From positions 5,781,145 to 5,845,144 of the forward strand of contig NC_088306.1 of NCBI RefSeq assembly GCF_032854445.1: a DNA stretch of 64,000 nt, in the 5' to 3' direction. Both the position numbers and the translations under genes were made by a program. The notes beneath the pieces were generated by a model. It was given only the letters and a program-made list of their open reading frames with translations. It did not search any database and was not told the origin of the DNA. This stretch comes from Liolophura sinensis (taxonomy: Eukaryota; Mollusca; Polyplacophora; Chitonida; Chitonidae). Shown one piece after another: positions 39,601 to 45,945 of the stretch (within the stretch, counting starts at the first letter, position 1; each line of letters begins with the position of its first letter).

Positions 39601-42600
39601 TGAGTCCGGGCTCTGTGTAGATTGGACGTTTGTGTAAGTTTGATCTCTGTAGGATTCTGACTTCTGTATGAGTCAGACCTTTGTATGAGTTCGACCTCTG
39701 TATGAGTCACACCTCTGTGTAAGTCCGACTTCAGTGTAACTGACTGCAGTGTAAGTCCGACTTCTGTGTGCGTCGGACCTCCGTACGAGTCCGACCTCTG
39801 TGTAAATCTGGTCTCTGTATGAGCCTGACTTGTGGGTTTCACTTCTGTGTGAGTTCGACTTTTGTATGAGGTTGACCTCAGTGAAAGTTTGACGTTTGTG
39901 TGACTACTGTTTAAATTCAAGCTCTGTATGTCTGACATCAGTGTAAATTTGATCTTAGTAAAGGTCCGACCTCTATATGAGTCGGAGCACTGTGTGAGTC
40001 CGACCTCGGTATAAGTTCGACATCTGCGCAAATTTAACCTTAACAGGAGTACGATCTCTGTGTTTTAAGTCCAACCTCGGCGTAAGTCTGAATTCTGTGT
40101 GAGTGAGATGTCTTTGTGAGTTTGACGCCTGTGTGAGTCAAGCCTTTGTGCGAGTAAAACTTCAGTGAACTTCAGTGAACTCGACCTCTAGTCAACAAAG
40201 AAATCAGGAATATAATCGTGAAAAAAAAAGCCTCCTGCGAGGCTTTCTGCAGGAGACCATAGTGAAATCGAGCTGTATCCACCAAATGAAATATGGTCCC
40301 TGAAATATACCAAATAGTAAATATCTTCAGCGTTGTTTAAGTATCCTTGTTACATATTTTTACATATGAAACCTCACTGTTACCGTATAAGTGAAACTTT
40401 CCTGAGTATGGCGCTCATAGCATATCAGTTGAATCAGTAATTTTGAGTATTAAGATTTTTGAGTATTCCTGTGTGTTTTTTGTTTATAAGGTTCAGGGTG
40501 AAGTTGTTGTGTGACATGGGCGTTTCCTCATAAGGCTTCATACATGAGAACCACGAATACCTCCAGCGTGACAGTGACATGTATTTACGAAAATAACAAC
40601 CCCAGTGATTGGAATATGTTTGGTCCGTTTACTCGGACAGAATTAGCCTCTGACAGACACGATTTTCTCCATACGGCCATCTAAAACAAAACATGGACCC
40701 TCTTTCCCGCTGCCAATTTAAGGGTTGATTGAAAAATGTATGACAATGGCATAATGTTTTTCACCTTAGTTGTGACCTAATCTATTTTTTTTTCATAGGC
40801 ACCCAGTCAACAAGCCATACTAATTGCTCGCCTAGCCCGAGCGCTGATCGAATTACCCAATCCTGTACTCATACGATCTGCCACTTGTCTGATTTCTTCT
40901 GCAGAATTTCATTTCCTCTCTCACAAACACTATCAGATTTACGACGGAAACAAAGTTTTTGCCTCTTCTTTGGGTTACAGCTCAGTTTGTTTAGCGGTGC
41001 AATTGTTTGCGACACTACAAGAGGTACAGTGCGCAGAAGCCTTAATCTGTTGTAGCTTATGCATAGCAAAGCTCCAATACGTAAGGCCCTTTAGCTTTAC
41101 ATGTTGCAAGCGTACTCGATAACATCAGATATATGCTGGACGTCAGCAGCGATGCGTGTACACATGCGTGACAATTACATGGAAACCGTCCCTTAATAAC
41201 AGTATACGATTTACATATGCGTCCCAAATCGGCACCTGGTTATAACGTTATCCAACTAAGCCTGAAGCCCATAATATCTCGTGCTATTCTAATTGACATA
41301 TGAATTTGTGGACAGTAACCCATGGTATATTTTTTTTTTACCTTTATTGATAGGCCTATTGCCATTTAAACCACATTGACACGTGCTATATGATACCAGT
41401 TGCCTTAAGTAAGCCAGTAGGCCTAATTTCATGTATCCAGACTTTGGGCGAAATGTTGACCACTACCCAGGTGACCGCCGCCTAATCAATACATATAGTA
41501 AAAGACCTGAGTAAAACCAGCACAGAGTCGACGGTGCGATGAGAGTAAATGGTCACACTTTCCCGATGAAATACGGCCTCTAACAACTTGTAAATGCGTT
41601 AATAGTTGCAATTTACACCCCACGTAGCGCCATGGCTTAAGCAGAATTAGGTAAAAAATGCACCGTAATGTTACTTTCAATATATTACCTATCACGCGTC
41701 TAGCATTACTAAAATGCTGTGTTGTCATCATATTGAGTAACATTAAATGAAAACGGAGCAGGAAAGTCACTAGTTCTACCCTAGTTTTTGAAGGCTCTGG
41801 CTTGGTCCTGGCTTCAAATCAAGAGGTTTGTCAAGTACACTCAAAAAATAATCTTTTAATTTGAGCATAAAGTCTGTTGTCTGAGTGAGTGATGCTAGGA
41901 TGTATTCTGTTATTATAACATAACGATGTGTCATATTCACATAATATCCTGTTCATTTAGCACATCTTTATATTAAATAAATATAGAACAGGTGTGTTAT
42001 ATTTAACAGAATAATCTGCTGTAATAACAGAATATATTCTAGCATCACTCACACAACACACTTTCTGTTAAATTTAACAGATTGTTTTTTGTTAGTACCG
42101 GACTAATATAGGGAGCGGTGAGTTGTATGGGCACTCCTGTGCCCGTATTTATCAAACCTCTTAAGTCCAAAATTCAAACTCAGCTAAAATTAAACGTTCC
42201 CCTGGGGAAATTTGTTTGTTTATTTATTTATTTATTTGATTGGTGTTTTACACCGTACTCAAGAATATTTCACTTATACGACGGCCAGCATTATCGTGAG
42301 AGGAAACCGAAAAGAGCCCGAGGGAAACCCAAAACCATCCGCAGGTTGCTGACAGACCTTATCACATACGGCCAGAGAGGAAGCCAGCATGAGCTGGGCT
42401 TGAGCTCACAACGACCGTCTTGTTCTTAAGCACGATATTAAAACCAAAAATAATAAAATATTAAAGTTAATCTAATTATATCGTTCAAGTTTCCCGCTTG
42501 AAACAGTAATATTTGTCAATGAGTGTGGGGTTTTTTATCAATCATTTGGCTAATTATAAGGTACTCAGTCAGTGAATCGTTCATGTACCTCATCACCGAT

Positions 42601-43378
42601 TTTCTTTTTTCGGGCAGGTAAGAGGCCTAAGGTATCTCATCACTATCGGGGTCGTCACGTGGCGCTCTGGCTAGACCTTATCCCTAAACTTCACAAACCT
42701 AACATGGGAGACGACGAGCTGGCCAACAGATTCGATCTCTCTACGTTTGACGAGCCCGGACGGCTGGAAAACATTGATAAAATTCTCCCTTTCACCGTCA
42801 CACCGACTCCTAGTGCAACGATAACCGTGGCCGTCAACGTTACGAAACCCTCGAAGATTAACGCGAGAGCTCCGCCTCACATGACCACCACACCTGTTCT
42901 GACGTCATCATTCGTCAGCATCCCTAGGCAGAAAGCGTCCAACATTCCGTTCAGTGACGAGAAAAAGGGCACTTCTTTCCCATTTAACCTTACCATCGCT
43001 ATTGGTTGTTCGTTGTTGTTGTTTAATATCATCGTCTTCGCTGGAATATTTTATCAAAGACGAAAAATGAACCTGCTGAAGTCAAAAAGAGAATATAGTC
43101 CAGGGCAGGCGGAGTGCCCCGGAACCTCTCGGCAAACATCGTCAAATTCCGAAGAGGACAAAAAACTGTTTGAGTCAGTGAACCTTTTATCAAAAAACGA
43201 CGTAGAGTACAGTCATGCTAAACATCGATGTAAAGACATCAAAAACTGCTTAAAGGAGCACGAGACTATACGACTTGTTTCTATTGAAGATCTTAACGAA
43301 AAGATCGAACCAATTTCTATGCAACACCGCGAGGAAAACTGCACTACAATGAGAGACGGTCGCCATGGTTACAGATGA
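3504..43378 (+). CDS. NLGN: Neuroligin-like gene, 5'-partial, five exons (join 3504-3659, 15613-15798, 34744-35545, 37260-37369, 42618-43378)
   Basis: Five exons join in one frame and read as an inactive cholinesterase-like domain, stalk, transmembrane helix and cytoplasmic tail. Neuroligins are postsynaptic or cell-surface adhesion receptors that bind neurexins. Seen in the sequence: the fold motifs [73 protein letters not shown] and [15 protein letters not shown] occur in the family order. Joined length is about 504 residues; full neuroligins are about 800-1000, so roughly the first 150-200 residues (signal peptide, SEDCLYLN region) are missing on the left. Introns are 11,953, 18,945, 1,714 and 5,248 bp, phases 1, 1, 2, 1. 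The three triad positions are all replaced, which argues against acetylcholinesterase or a carboxylesterase. The neuroligin call rests on the FAKTGDP...YLHIG...VAxWL block and the FAGIFYQRR transmembrane end. No polyadenylation signal was identified with confidence. Confidence 0.93.
5190..5393 (+). mobile_element. tRNA-derived SINE (family 1), 5'-truncated
   Basis: It contains the B-box-like GTGAGTTCAAGTCCAG, the conserved GTGGGAAGG, ATGGCCGT and CATAATGCTGG blocks, and the tail core CGTCGTATAGGTGAAATATT, then an AAATAAAT end. The 5' half of the tRNA head is missing or eroded. Confidence 0.85.
5603..6500. repeat. Degenerate tandem array, unit about 76 bp, about 11-12 copies
   Basis: Each unit carries GATCCCGGAT, CACAGCTGTCTTAAC, TTTGTCTGTGAAGTGGTTG and CATAAGTCAG. 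Units start near 5698, 5775, 5851 and 5927, giving a 76-77 bp period. The copies are clearly diverged, so the array is old. Confidence 0.85.
6501..7228. other. Intronic sequence with nothing recognised
   Basis: AT-rich sequence with stops in all frames. I see no exon, RNA gene or clear repeat here, nor in 7301-7970. Confidence 0.5.
7229..7300. repeat. CCA/ACC-rich microsatellite
   Basis: Imperfect repeats of CCACCA, CCAACC and CCGACCA. They give spurious proline/threonine/histidine-rich and glycine/tryptophan-rich frames on the two strands. Confidence 0.9.
7971..8329 (-). mobile_element. tRNA-derived SINE (family 2), near full length, with target-site duplication
   Basis: On the minus strand it starts with a tRNA-like head: GGCCCCGCTAGCACAGTTGG (A-box region), the anticodon-stem-like GTCCGCTTCGGGAGCGG, and a B-box-like segment. 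It ends in the tail AAGTACGACGTTGAACTCC followed by CACTCACTCAC. The 9-bp direct repeat GACTGATTG flanks it (7962-7970 and 8330-8338), which supports insertion by retrotransposition. The head is not a free tRNA gene because it continues into the SINE body. Confidence 0.88.
8339..9127. other. Intronic sequence with no recognised element
   Basis: Overlapping short open frames exist on both strands (for example 8559-8882 minus and 8641-8838 plus), but neither shows splice context or family motifs. Confidence 0.5.
9128..9455. repeat. Degenerate short-unit tandem array (about 17-20 bp)
   Basis: It is built of variants of TGCTTGGCTGGGATTGATG and TGCTTGACTGAGATTGG. Copies differ at several positions and in length. 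Confidence 0.8.
9651..10830. repeat. 60-bp tandem array made of two diverged 30-bp halves
   Basis: About 19 units. Half A is like TTGCGGTACACCAGATCGGC and half B like TTACGATACACCAAGCTGGC, and each is about 30 bp. The halves share TACACCA and GGCA..CTG positions, so the 60-bp unit looks like a dimer of an ancestral 30-mer. The copies before 9840 are more diverged. A unit near 10150-10185 is shortened. The 60-bp period leaves frames open on both strands at once, so they are not genes. Confidence 0.93.
11041..11297 (-). mobile_element. tRNA-derived SINE (family 1), diverged near full length
   Basis: Read on the minus strand it has the head region, then GAGTTCAAGTCCAGCTCATG and the tail complement of GTGTTTTACGCCGTACT. 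Internal blocks are partly deleted (the GGTGGGAGG block is altered), which suggests an old copy. Confidence 0.82.
11490..11620 (+). repeat. Dispersed repeat R1, head fragment
   Basis: GGGATGGAAACAAACGTAAG and the CACAA...TTTT stretch resemble the first 120 bp of the copies at 20825 and 53505. The rest of the repeat appears about 780 bp further on, at about 12400, so this may be the front of one interrupted copy. Confidence 0.5.
12400..12715 (+). repeat. Dispersed repeat R1, copy 1 (3' portion)
   Basis: It shares, in order, AATTCTTACGA, GCCATGTTA, AAACCAGGGTT, CGCCTGATTA, AACATGGCG and GCTTTTCTCATT with the copies at 20825-21235 and 53505-53910. It has no long ORF and no visible terminal repeats. 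Confidence 0.75.
12716..13521. other. Intronic sequence with nothing recognised
   Basis: AT-rich, stops in all frames, no repeat recognised within the window. Confidence 0.5.
13522..13625. mobile_element. Half copy of a MITE-like foldback element
   Basis: It contains ATAATCTATTAAATTTAACA, GAAAGTCTTTTATTTGAGTG and GACGCTAGAATGTATTC. These correspond to one terminal arm of the elements at 36796-37183 and 41836-42097. The opposite arm is absent. Confidence 0.75.
13626..15612. other. Rest of the first visible intron, nothing recognised
   Basis: AT-rich sequence up to the exon B acceptor. No additional neuroligin motif or RNA gene was found. Short frames at 14622-14807 and 15269-15463 lack support. 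Confidence 0.5.
15613..15798 (+). CDS. NLGN: Neuroligin-like exon B (degenerate nucleophile elbow)
   Basis: 186 bp, entering and leaving in phase 1. The acceptor is TTTATTTACAG and the donor GGTAAGAA with GT at 15799. It encodes [18 protein letters not shown], the helix [19 protein letters not shown] and the elbow [16 protein letters not shown]. In active esterases the elbow is GESAG. Here it is G-H-G-H-G, so the nucleophile serine position is glycine (codon 15747-15749). Vertebrate neuroligins also carry glycine at this position, so the substitution is a family hallmark and not evidence of a pseudogene. Confidence 0.95.
16430..16803 (+). repeat. Dispersed composite repeat R3, copy 1, ending in a SINE tail
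   Basis: GATGGAAAGAGACCCCTGTG, GAAACCCAATAACATCC and AAGAAACCAAAAAGAAGCTA recur in order at 19250-19340. From about 16663 the sequence is a diverged family 1 SINE 3' half (GCTGGCTTCCTCTC to CTTGAGTACGGCGTACAAATA). Confidence 0.75.
16826..16970 (-). mobile_element. tRNA-derived SINE (family 1), 5'-truncated
   Basis: An ATTT-rich tail complement is followed by GTTTTACGCCGCACTCAAGA, CACTTATACGACGGCGGCC, TATTATGGTGGGAGGAAACC and CCATCCGCAGGTTG. The head is missing. Confidence 0.92.
16971..17944. other. Intronic sequence with nothing recognised
   Basis: Short overlapping frames at 17133-17354 and 17225-17557 lie on opposite strands and lack family motifs. Confidence 0.5.
17945..18045. repeat. 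21-22 bp minisatellite, about 4-5 copies
   Basis: Alternating ACACAGAAATGTGTTACC and AACGCAGAAATGTGTTACC variants. Each unit contains the near-palindrome ACACA..TGTGT. Confidence 0.9.
18780..18956 (-). mobile_element. tRNA-derived SINE (family 1), 5'-truncated
   Basis: An expanded ATTT tail complement is followed by GATTGGTGTT, GCCGTACTCAAGAATATTTC, GGTGGGAGAAAACC, CATCCGCAGGTTGCTG and GACCTTCCCACGTG. Confidence 0.92.
19120..19415 (+). repeat. Dispersed composite repeat R3, copy 2
   Basis: It has the same block order as 16430-16803: CATTCACTTTTTG, GTGGAAAGAGACACCC, GAAACCCAATAACATCC and CAAGAAACTAAAAAAAAAGC, then a SINE-like GCTGGCTTTCTCTC and GTGGGAAGGTCTGTCAGC. It ends before the SINE tail core. 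Confidence 0.72.
19416..20819. other. Intronic sequence, includes a C/G-rich patch
   Basis: Open frames at 19553-19927 and 20109-20459 lack recognisable domains. A G-rich then C-rich patch at about 20155-20270 stands out from the AT-rich surroundings. No gene is supported. Confidence 0.45.
20820..21235 (+). repeat. Dispersed repeat R1, copy 2
   Basis: An approximately 415-bp copy with GAGTGGAAACAAACC, GCCGCCATGTTAGAACAAC, AGCTGCGTCCTCGG, CCTGATTGG, AACATGGCGGCGCTTTTC and TGTGCTTTTTAAAC. The same blocks occur in the same order at 53505-53910 and in part at 12400-12715. Confidence 0.82.
21648..21888 (+). mobile_element. tRNA-derived SINE (family 1), diverged
   Basis: CAGTGACCCAGGAGCCCCTC, GTGAGTTCAAGTTCAGC, CAGCAACCTGCGGATGG and CGTATAAGTGAAATATTC are present. 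The A-box end is eroded. Confidence 0.88.
22146..22402 (-). mobile_element. tRNA-derived SINE (family 1), full length with exact 11-bp target-site duplication
   Basis: On the minus strand the head starts GGGGCCTCCGTGGCTCAGTC (A box TGGCTCAGTCGG) and has the B-box-like GAGTTCAAGTCC. It ends in the AAACACCAATCAAA-type tail with a short A run. AATTAGACTTT flanks both ends (22135-22145 and 22403-22413). The exact duplication suggests a fairly young insertion. Confidence 0.96.
22425..22690 (+). repeat. Dispersed repeat R2, copy 1
   Basis: It shares AAACCAG.GCA, GATGAAATACG, CTTAAGCAGAATTA.GTAAA, GTCTAGAATTACTAAAA and TGCTGTGTTGTCA with 41510-41765. Part of it also occurs inverted at 62975-63085. 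No long ORF is present. Confidence 0.8.
22691..23924. other. Intronic sequence before the satellite, no gene supported
   Basis: Open frames exist on both strands at 23404-23957 (for example 23484-23891 minus and 23643-23957 plus). They overlap each other and show no motif. Confidence 0.45.
23925..32190. repeat. Satellite array, 111-bp unit, about 74 copies, inside the neuroligin-like intron
   Basis: The unit contains ATGATATAGTTCAGTGTACA, GTGATATGGCTTGTGTCATG, TTGATATGTAGTACAGTAAA and GATGTAACTCTTGGTGTATT. A variant with GATTTGGCCTGTGCCGTACG is 4 bp longer; it occurs at the left edge and near 26955, 27065, 28626, 28741, 31076 and 31191. Higher-order blocks are visible: a 6-unit, 666-bp repeat near 24987/25653 and a 15-unit, 1673-bp repeat near 27321/28994. 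Long minus-strand frames of 37-residue repeats come from the multiple-of-three period and are not supported as genes. Confidence 0.97.
32191..32630. repeat. Degenerate flank of the 111-bp satellite
   Basis: Around 32425-32545 one decayed unit is visible (GTTGATATGTAGTACGGTAC, then CTCGTGGTGTATG and GTACAGTGATATGGC). The sequence between is unrelated or too diverged to align by eye. Confidence 0.65.
32631..32900. repeat. Degenerate short tandem repeat (about 20-25 bp)
   Basis: Variants of ACAGACATATAGTTCGTGT recur about ten times (for example near 32698, 32715 and 32740). They share words with the satellite unit (TAGTTCAG, GTACAG), so the two may have a common origin. Confidence 0.6.
32901..34743. 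other. Rest of the satellite-bearing intron, nothing recognised
   Basis: Unique-looking sequence up to the exon C acceptor. No extra neuroligin motif is seen, and the phases of the flanking exons match without one. Confidence 0.55.
34744..35545 (+). CDS. NLGN: Neuroligin-like exon C (main body of the esterase-like domain)
   Basis: 802 bp, entering in phase 1 and leaving in phase 2, about 267 residues. The donor is GGTACGT with GT at 35546. It runs from [20 protein letters not shown] through the cysteine-bearing segment ([27 protein letters not shown]) to LPYVFGAPL and [10 protein letters not shown]. The catalytic acid position in [14 protein letters not shown] is Asp (35079-35081), where active esterases and vertebrate neuroligins have Glu. 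The catalytic His position in [13 protein letters not shown] is Phe (35409-35411). N-glycosylation sequons NKT and NMT are present. The exon is rich in CpG and C-ending codons compared with its AT-rich introns, which fits a real coding exon. Confidence 0.96.
36301..36570 (+). mobile_element. Two partial family 1 SINEs head to tail
   Basis: The first (36301-36413) runs from a CGGATGG block to a GTCGTATGAGTGAAATATTT tail core. The second (36414-36570) restarts at CCGTACGTGAGAAGG and runs to CTTGAGTACG and an A-rich end. Both are diverged. Confidence 0.85.
36796..37183. mobile_element. MITE-like foldback element interrupted by a SINE
   Basis: The left arm (GAAAAAAATAGTCCGTTAAA, CACAAAGTCTGTTATCTG, ATGATGCTAG) is inverted in the right arm (CTAGCATCACTCAGAC, CAAATTAACAGATTATTTTT, GAGTGTACTA). 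Without the SINE the element would be about 250 bp, matching 41836-42097. It ends near TA dinucleotides, which would fit a Tc1/mariner-type MITE. That class assignment is inference. Confidence 0.82.
36936..37063 (+). mobile_element. Family 1 SINE, 5'-truncated, with exact 13-bp target-site duplication
   Basis: It begins CCTGCGGATGGCCGTGGG and ends in ATCAAATAAATAAATAA. AAATATTCTATTA flanks it at 36923-36935 and 37064-37076. The 5' truncation together with a target-site duplication fits LINE-type target-primed insertion. It is one of the cleanest copies in the window. Confidence 0.96.
37260..37369 (+). CDS. NLGN: Neuroligin-like exon D (end of esterase-like domain)
   Basis: 110 bp, entering in phase 2 and leaving in phase 1. 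The donor is GGTAAGAG with GT at 37370. It encodes [27 protein letters not shown] and SYLHIG. The family equivalent is DPNxPxPQDTK...F...WxxYNxxxxxYLHIG, which is neuroligin-type and differs from cholinesterase C termini. This short exon would be missed by an ORF-length filter. Confidence 0.93.
37385..37625 (-). mobile_element. tRNA-derived SINE (family 2), head and body
   Basis: The minus-strand head reads CACTTCGGTGGCCTATTGGC, then GTCCGCTCCAAGGTTGTGAG and a B-box-like GATCGAGTCCGGGTCGG. The body contains the complement of TTTAAAGTCTTTGGTATGAC, shared with the copy at 62519. Confidence 0.85.
37626..39329. other. Intronic sequence, no supported element
   Basis: Mostly AT-rich. A locally C-rich stretch at about 38700-39120 keeps short frames open on both strands (38915-39097 minus and 38934-39119 plus) without motifs. 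Confidence 0.45.
39330..40195. repeat. Degenerate short-unit tandem array (about 18 bp)
   Basis: Variants of TCTGTGTGAGTCCGACTT recur throughout with many substitutions. Minus-strand frames of serine/histidine/threonine-rich repeats (39322-39564 and 39561-40031) result from the period. Confidence 0.9.
40196..41509. other. Intronic sequence, nothing recognised apart from a small hairpin
   Basis: A perfect 8-bp inverted repeat with a 4-base loop (AAAGCCTC-CTGC-GAGGCTTT) lies at 40227-40246. A possible SINE tail remnant lies near 40383-40430 (CGTATAAGTGAAACTTTCCT). Neither has a clear role. Confidence 0.45.
41510..41765 (+). repeat. Dispersed repeat R2, copy 2
   Basis: It matches 22425-22690 in block order: AAACCAGCACAG, CGATGAAATACGGCCTCT, GGCTTAAGCAGAATTAGGTA, CGTCTAGCATTACTAAAATG and CTGTGTTGTCATCA. 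Confidence 0.82.
41836..42097. mobile_element. MITE-like foldback element, uninterrupted copy
   Basis: About 262 bp with long inverted terminal arms: TACACTCAAAAAATAATC, AAAGTCTGTTGTCTGAGTG and ATGCTAGGATGTATTCTGTT on the left, and their diverged complements on the right (TAACAGAATATATTCTAGCA, TTTAACAGATTGTTTTTTG). The internal sequence is AT-rich and non-coding. Confidence 0.87.
42211..42423 (-). mobile_element. tRNA-derived SINE (family 1), partly 5'-truncated
   Basis: The ATTT tail complement, GATTGGTGTTTTACACCGTA, CACTTATACGACGGCCAGC, CCATCCGCAGGTTGCTG and AGCCAGCATGAGCTGGGC are present. It lies about 200 bp upstream of the exon E acceptor. Confidence 0.93.
42618..43378 (+). CDS. NLGN: Neuroligin-like exon E: stalk, transmembrane helix, cytoplasmic tail and stop
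   Basis: 761 bp ending in TGA at 43376-43378. It starts [20 protein letters not shown], the conserved neuroligin segment after YLHIG. A linker of about 90 residues rich in Thr, Ser, Pro and Lys follows, with NVT and NLT sequons. One hydrophobic helix, [20 protein letters not shown] (about 42990-43050), is followed by the basic stop-transfer [15 protein letters not shown]. The cytoplasmic tail is about 105 residues and polar, with Ser/Glu/Lys-rich stretches. It ends in GRHGYR, which is not a class I PDZ ligand. The open frame extends upstream to 42572, but splice phase and homology place the exon start at 42618. Another 3' exon encoding a PDZ-ending tail by alternative splicing cannot be excluded. 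Confidence 0.92.
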
Positions 43379-43697
43379 TTATTGTTGTTGTTGCCGTTGT
43401 CTCTGCTCACGTGATTATCATCGCATGGTTTCATCATCCAATCATCGCCGCCCATGTCCACACGTGTCGTTCATGATTATTAACCATACAACATGTGATA
43501 CTGTGTTTTATATACGATTGTAAGACGTGTTATGGATTTCTTTTTGTATAAAACGGTAAAACTTATGAGTCACAAGATCAACTGTAATTACGTTTTATAT
43601 GGTATTATGTTATTTTTTTCTGATATTAATTGTAACCCGTATACATGCACGTATCTGTAAGAGCGGATAATTTTACCCTTGTGCTTTCCACAACGGT

Positions 43698-43828
43698 TGA
43701 TTTATTTGATTGTTGTTGTACGCTTATTTAACTTATTCGACGGAGGTCAGCATTGTGTTGGCAGGAAAGCAGGGCCCAGGGAAAACCCACGGCCATCAGC
43801 GCGTTGCTGGAAGACCTTCCCACTTAAC
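43698..43828 (-). mobile_element. tRNA-derived SINE (family 1), 5'-truncated
   Basis: GATTTATTTGATTGTTGTT, CTTATTCGACGGAGGTCAGC, GGCCATCAGCGCGTTGCTGG and GACCTTCCCACTTA, diverged. It may fall in or just past the 3' untranslated region, since it begins 320 bp after the stop codon. Confidence 0.85.
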
Positions 43829-44435
43829 GCTATAATTCTGTGTTCTCTGTAACGATACCGATGGGCATGATCAGTTTTCTTTACACCATTACACCAACAG
43901 ACCCAAAATCCCGGTACAAAATGGTGTCGCTGTGGATTGCCTATGTTGTATACGTTTGGTTATTGATGTAGGGATCAGAGAATATACAGTCCTGGCCCCG
44001 GTATCAAAAAAACGATCCTAAACTTAAGTCAAAATCTCAGATAGCTTTAAAATTGTTATTTCTTATCTAACAAGATCAAATTATTGCTTGACAACGTAAA
44101 TTCTGAGCAAGTTATTGTGAAACAAATTTCAGCTAAAATAATGGAAAGGAACATACCAAATTTAATCATTGAAATTTGGACGAGAAGGTACCAGAGAACG
44201 TAAGTCTGGATGAATAACAACGTGGACAAAAACGTGTTTTAGTCAGTTTCATCTTGTGATTGTTTGATTGACTGACTGGACCGCCTATAGACCATATGGC
44301 GGCGTGAAATATTTATTGGCTGATGTATTGACTTACTACAGAATATTCTAACAATGACTTGAGGAAGAAACGCAAAAATAAGAGTATATAAAGTAAAACG
44401 CAGGAGTATGCCAAACAGGTTATTTCTACTATTTG
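43829..44435. other. Sequence downstream of the neuroligin-like gene, nothing recognised
   Basis: AT-rich, without a supported gene. No canonical polyadenylation signal was identified near the stop codon. Confidence 0.45.
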
Positions 44436-44925
44436 TTCAAGGCTGCCACTGCAGAAGAACGGAACAGCGATCTGGACGGCATACGGTCGGTCCACGGCTC
44501 TCATTCCAGAAGAAGGAATCATTGCTGTGGACGGCATACGGCTGGTCCATGGTTCTTCCTAAAGAACGGAAGACAGGTCTGGACGGCATACGGCTGCTTC
44601 ATAGCTTTCGTTTTTAAGAACAGAACACAAATTTGGATACCATACGGCCGGTCCATGACTCTCCTTCCCGAAGAAAAGATCAACGACCTGGACACCATAA
44701 GGTCGGCCCAATACTCCCAATGCAGAAGAATGGAACACCGATCTGGACGACATACGACGAGTCGAAGCCTGTCCTTCCAGAAGAAAAGATAACCAGTCCG
44801 TAAGGCATGTGGCTGGTCCAAGAACGAAACAGTCATCTGCGCGATATACGACCGGTCCAAGGCTCTCACTTCAAAAGAACGGTCTGGACGGCATACGAAC
44901 GATCCAATTAATTCTTACTTTAGGA
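44436..44925. repeat. Degenerate tandem array (about 62-65 bp)
   Basis: Units carry CTGGACGGCATACGG, GGTCCATGG/GGTCCAAGG, CTCTCATTCC and AGAAGAA. The frames at 44433-44792 and 44519-44869 are products of the repeat. Confidence 0.88.
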
Positions 44926-45849
44926 GAACGGCTTTTCTGTTTGAATCTAGTAAGCTAACGTTTTAATTGTACAAAAGACAAATTAAAGACAATGGCTATC
45001 GACAAGTCCGAATTAGATAAGCTTTTTTACGACCTTGACCTTTGCTAGTCCAATGTTTACAAGTCCTTGTGATGAAAGCGTTAATGTGCTGAAGGCTCTG
45101 ACAGTAACCGGATGTCCATATGATGCGACACGACAGTGTTTTAAGAAAATATCCTGAAAACAACCAGCCACCCGGCTTGCTTAAAAGTTTGATTACCCCC
45201 TACCACAAAGTCTAAAGGGATATTGGGCTCGCATTCCGAGCTCACGGGTAGAACACCGGTGTTGCATGGGAGGGTGTAATCCTTGAATACGCTCACTGTC
45301 CCTCAAACACAGCCATGGTAGGCGGAAAACGGATATCCGGACTCGCCCGGAAATCTCCCTCCTAATTACGTATTAAGCAGGAGATGGAAACGCTAGCCTC
45401 TTACCATCGCTTCCTTTAAGTTGTATTCAAATGCCATATATGTAACGTGTAAATGCATCAAGGAACGTGACGAGTGGGGCGGCAGCCCTTTTCTGTTTTT
45501 GTTTTCTAAGGTCTTGTAATTTTTTTTAAGTCTGACATTATATAATGGACACTTCCAGTCAACTGTATTAAAATACGTATATCAGCGCTAGACAGCTTGT
45601 CTTTATTTCCATTCTAACGTTCTAATTCTCATGAACTGGGGCTTCGTTTGCTGCTGTTTCTCACAGCTTATCGTCCCGCACGTTAGAATTTAGGTCCATA
45701 AATACTTTAAATGGGAGCTCGCTTTTCCCTATATAATATTAGAGGTCTTCTTCATTTATTTTCACTTTCCGATCGCACGCTTTCCCATTTAAATGTAATC
45801 TTATAAAACCATATAAATTCGCGTATTCTTTGATGAATTGCGACAAGGG
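44926..45849. other. Intergenic sequence, nothing recognised
   Basis: No gene, RNA or clear repeat is seen. Confidence 0.45.
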
Positions 45850-45945
45850 CGCCCGTGGACCCCCAGGTTACCGTGATAGTGCAGCACAATGGCACAAGGG
45901 CCTCTCATCAATGTGGTCATTGTGAGTTCAAGTCCAACTCATCCG
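45850..45945 (+). mobile_element. Fragment of family 1 SINE head
   Basis: GGGCCTCTCATCAATGTGGT and GTGAGTTCAAGTCCAACTCA match the B-box half of the SINE head. The 3' body and tail are absent. Confidence 0.72.

Larger units (their letters stand above)
37370..42617 (+). other. Neuroligin-like intron (phase 1, 5,248 bp)
   Basis: Donor GT at 37370-37371. The acceptor TTTTCTTTTTTCGGGCAG ends at 42617. The intron contains a tRNA-derived SINE (minus), a degenerate short-unit array at 39330-40195, a dispersed repeat at 41510-41765, a MITE-like element and a minus-strand SINE. Confidence 0.85.

Noticed and set aside
39322-40031. Ser/His/Thr-rich minus-strand frames
   Set aside because: Products of a degenerate 18-bp tandem repeat, with no conserved protein feature.
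40227-40246. Terminator-like hairpin
   Set aside because: A perfect 8-bp stem after an A run looks like a bacterial terminator, but the context is a eukaryotic intron and it is not followed by a T run.
42118-42429. 103-codon frame upstream of exon E
   Set aside because: It overlaps a minus-strand SINE; the apparent protein is translated SINE.
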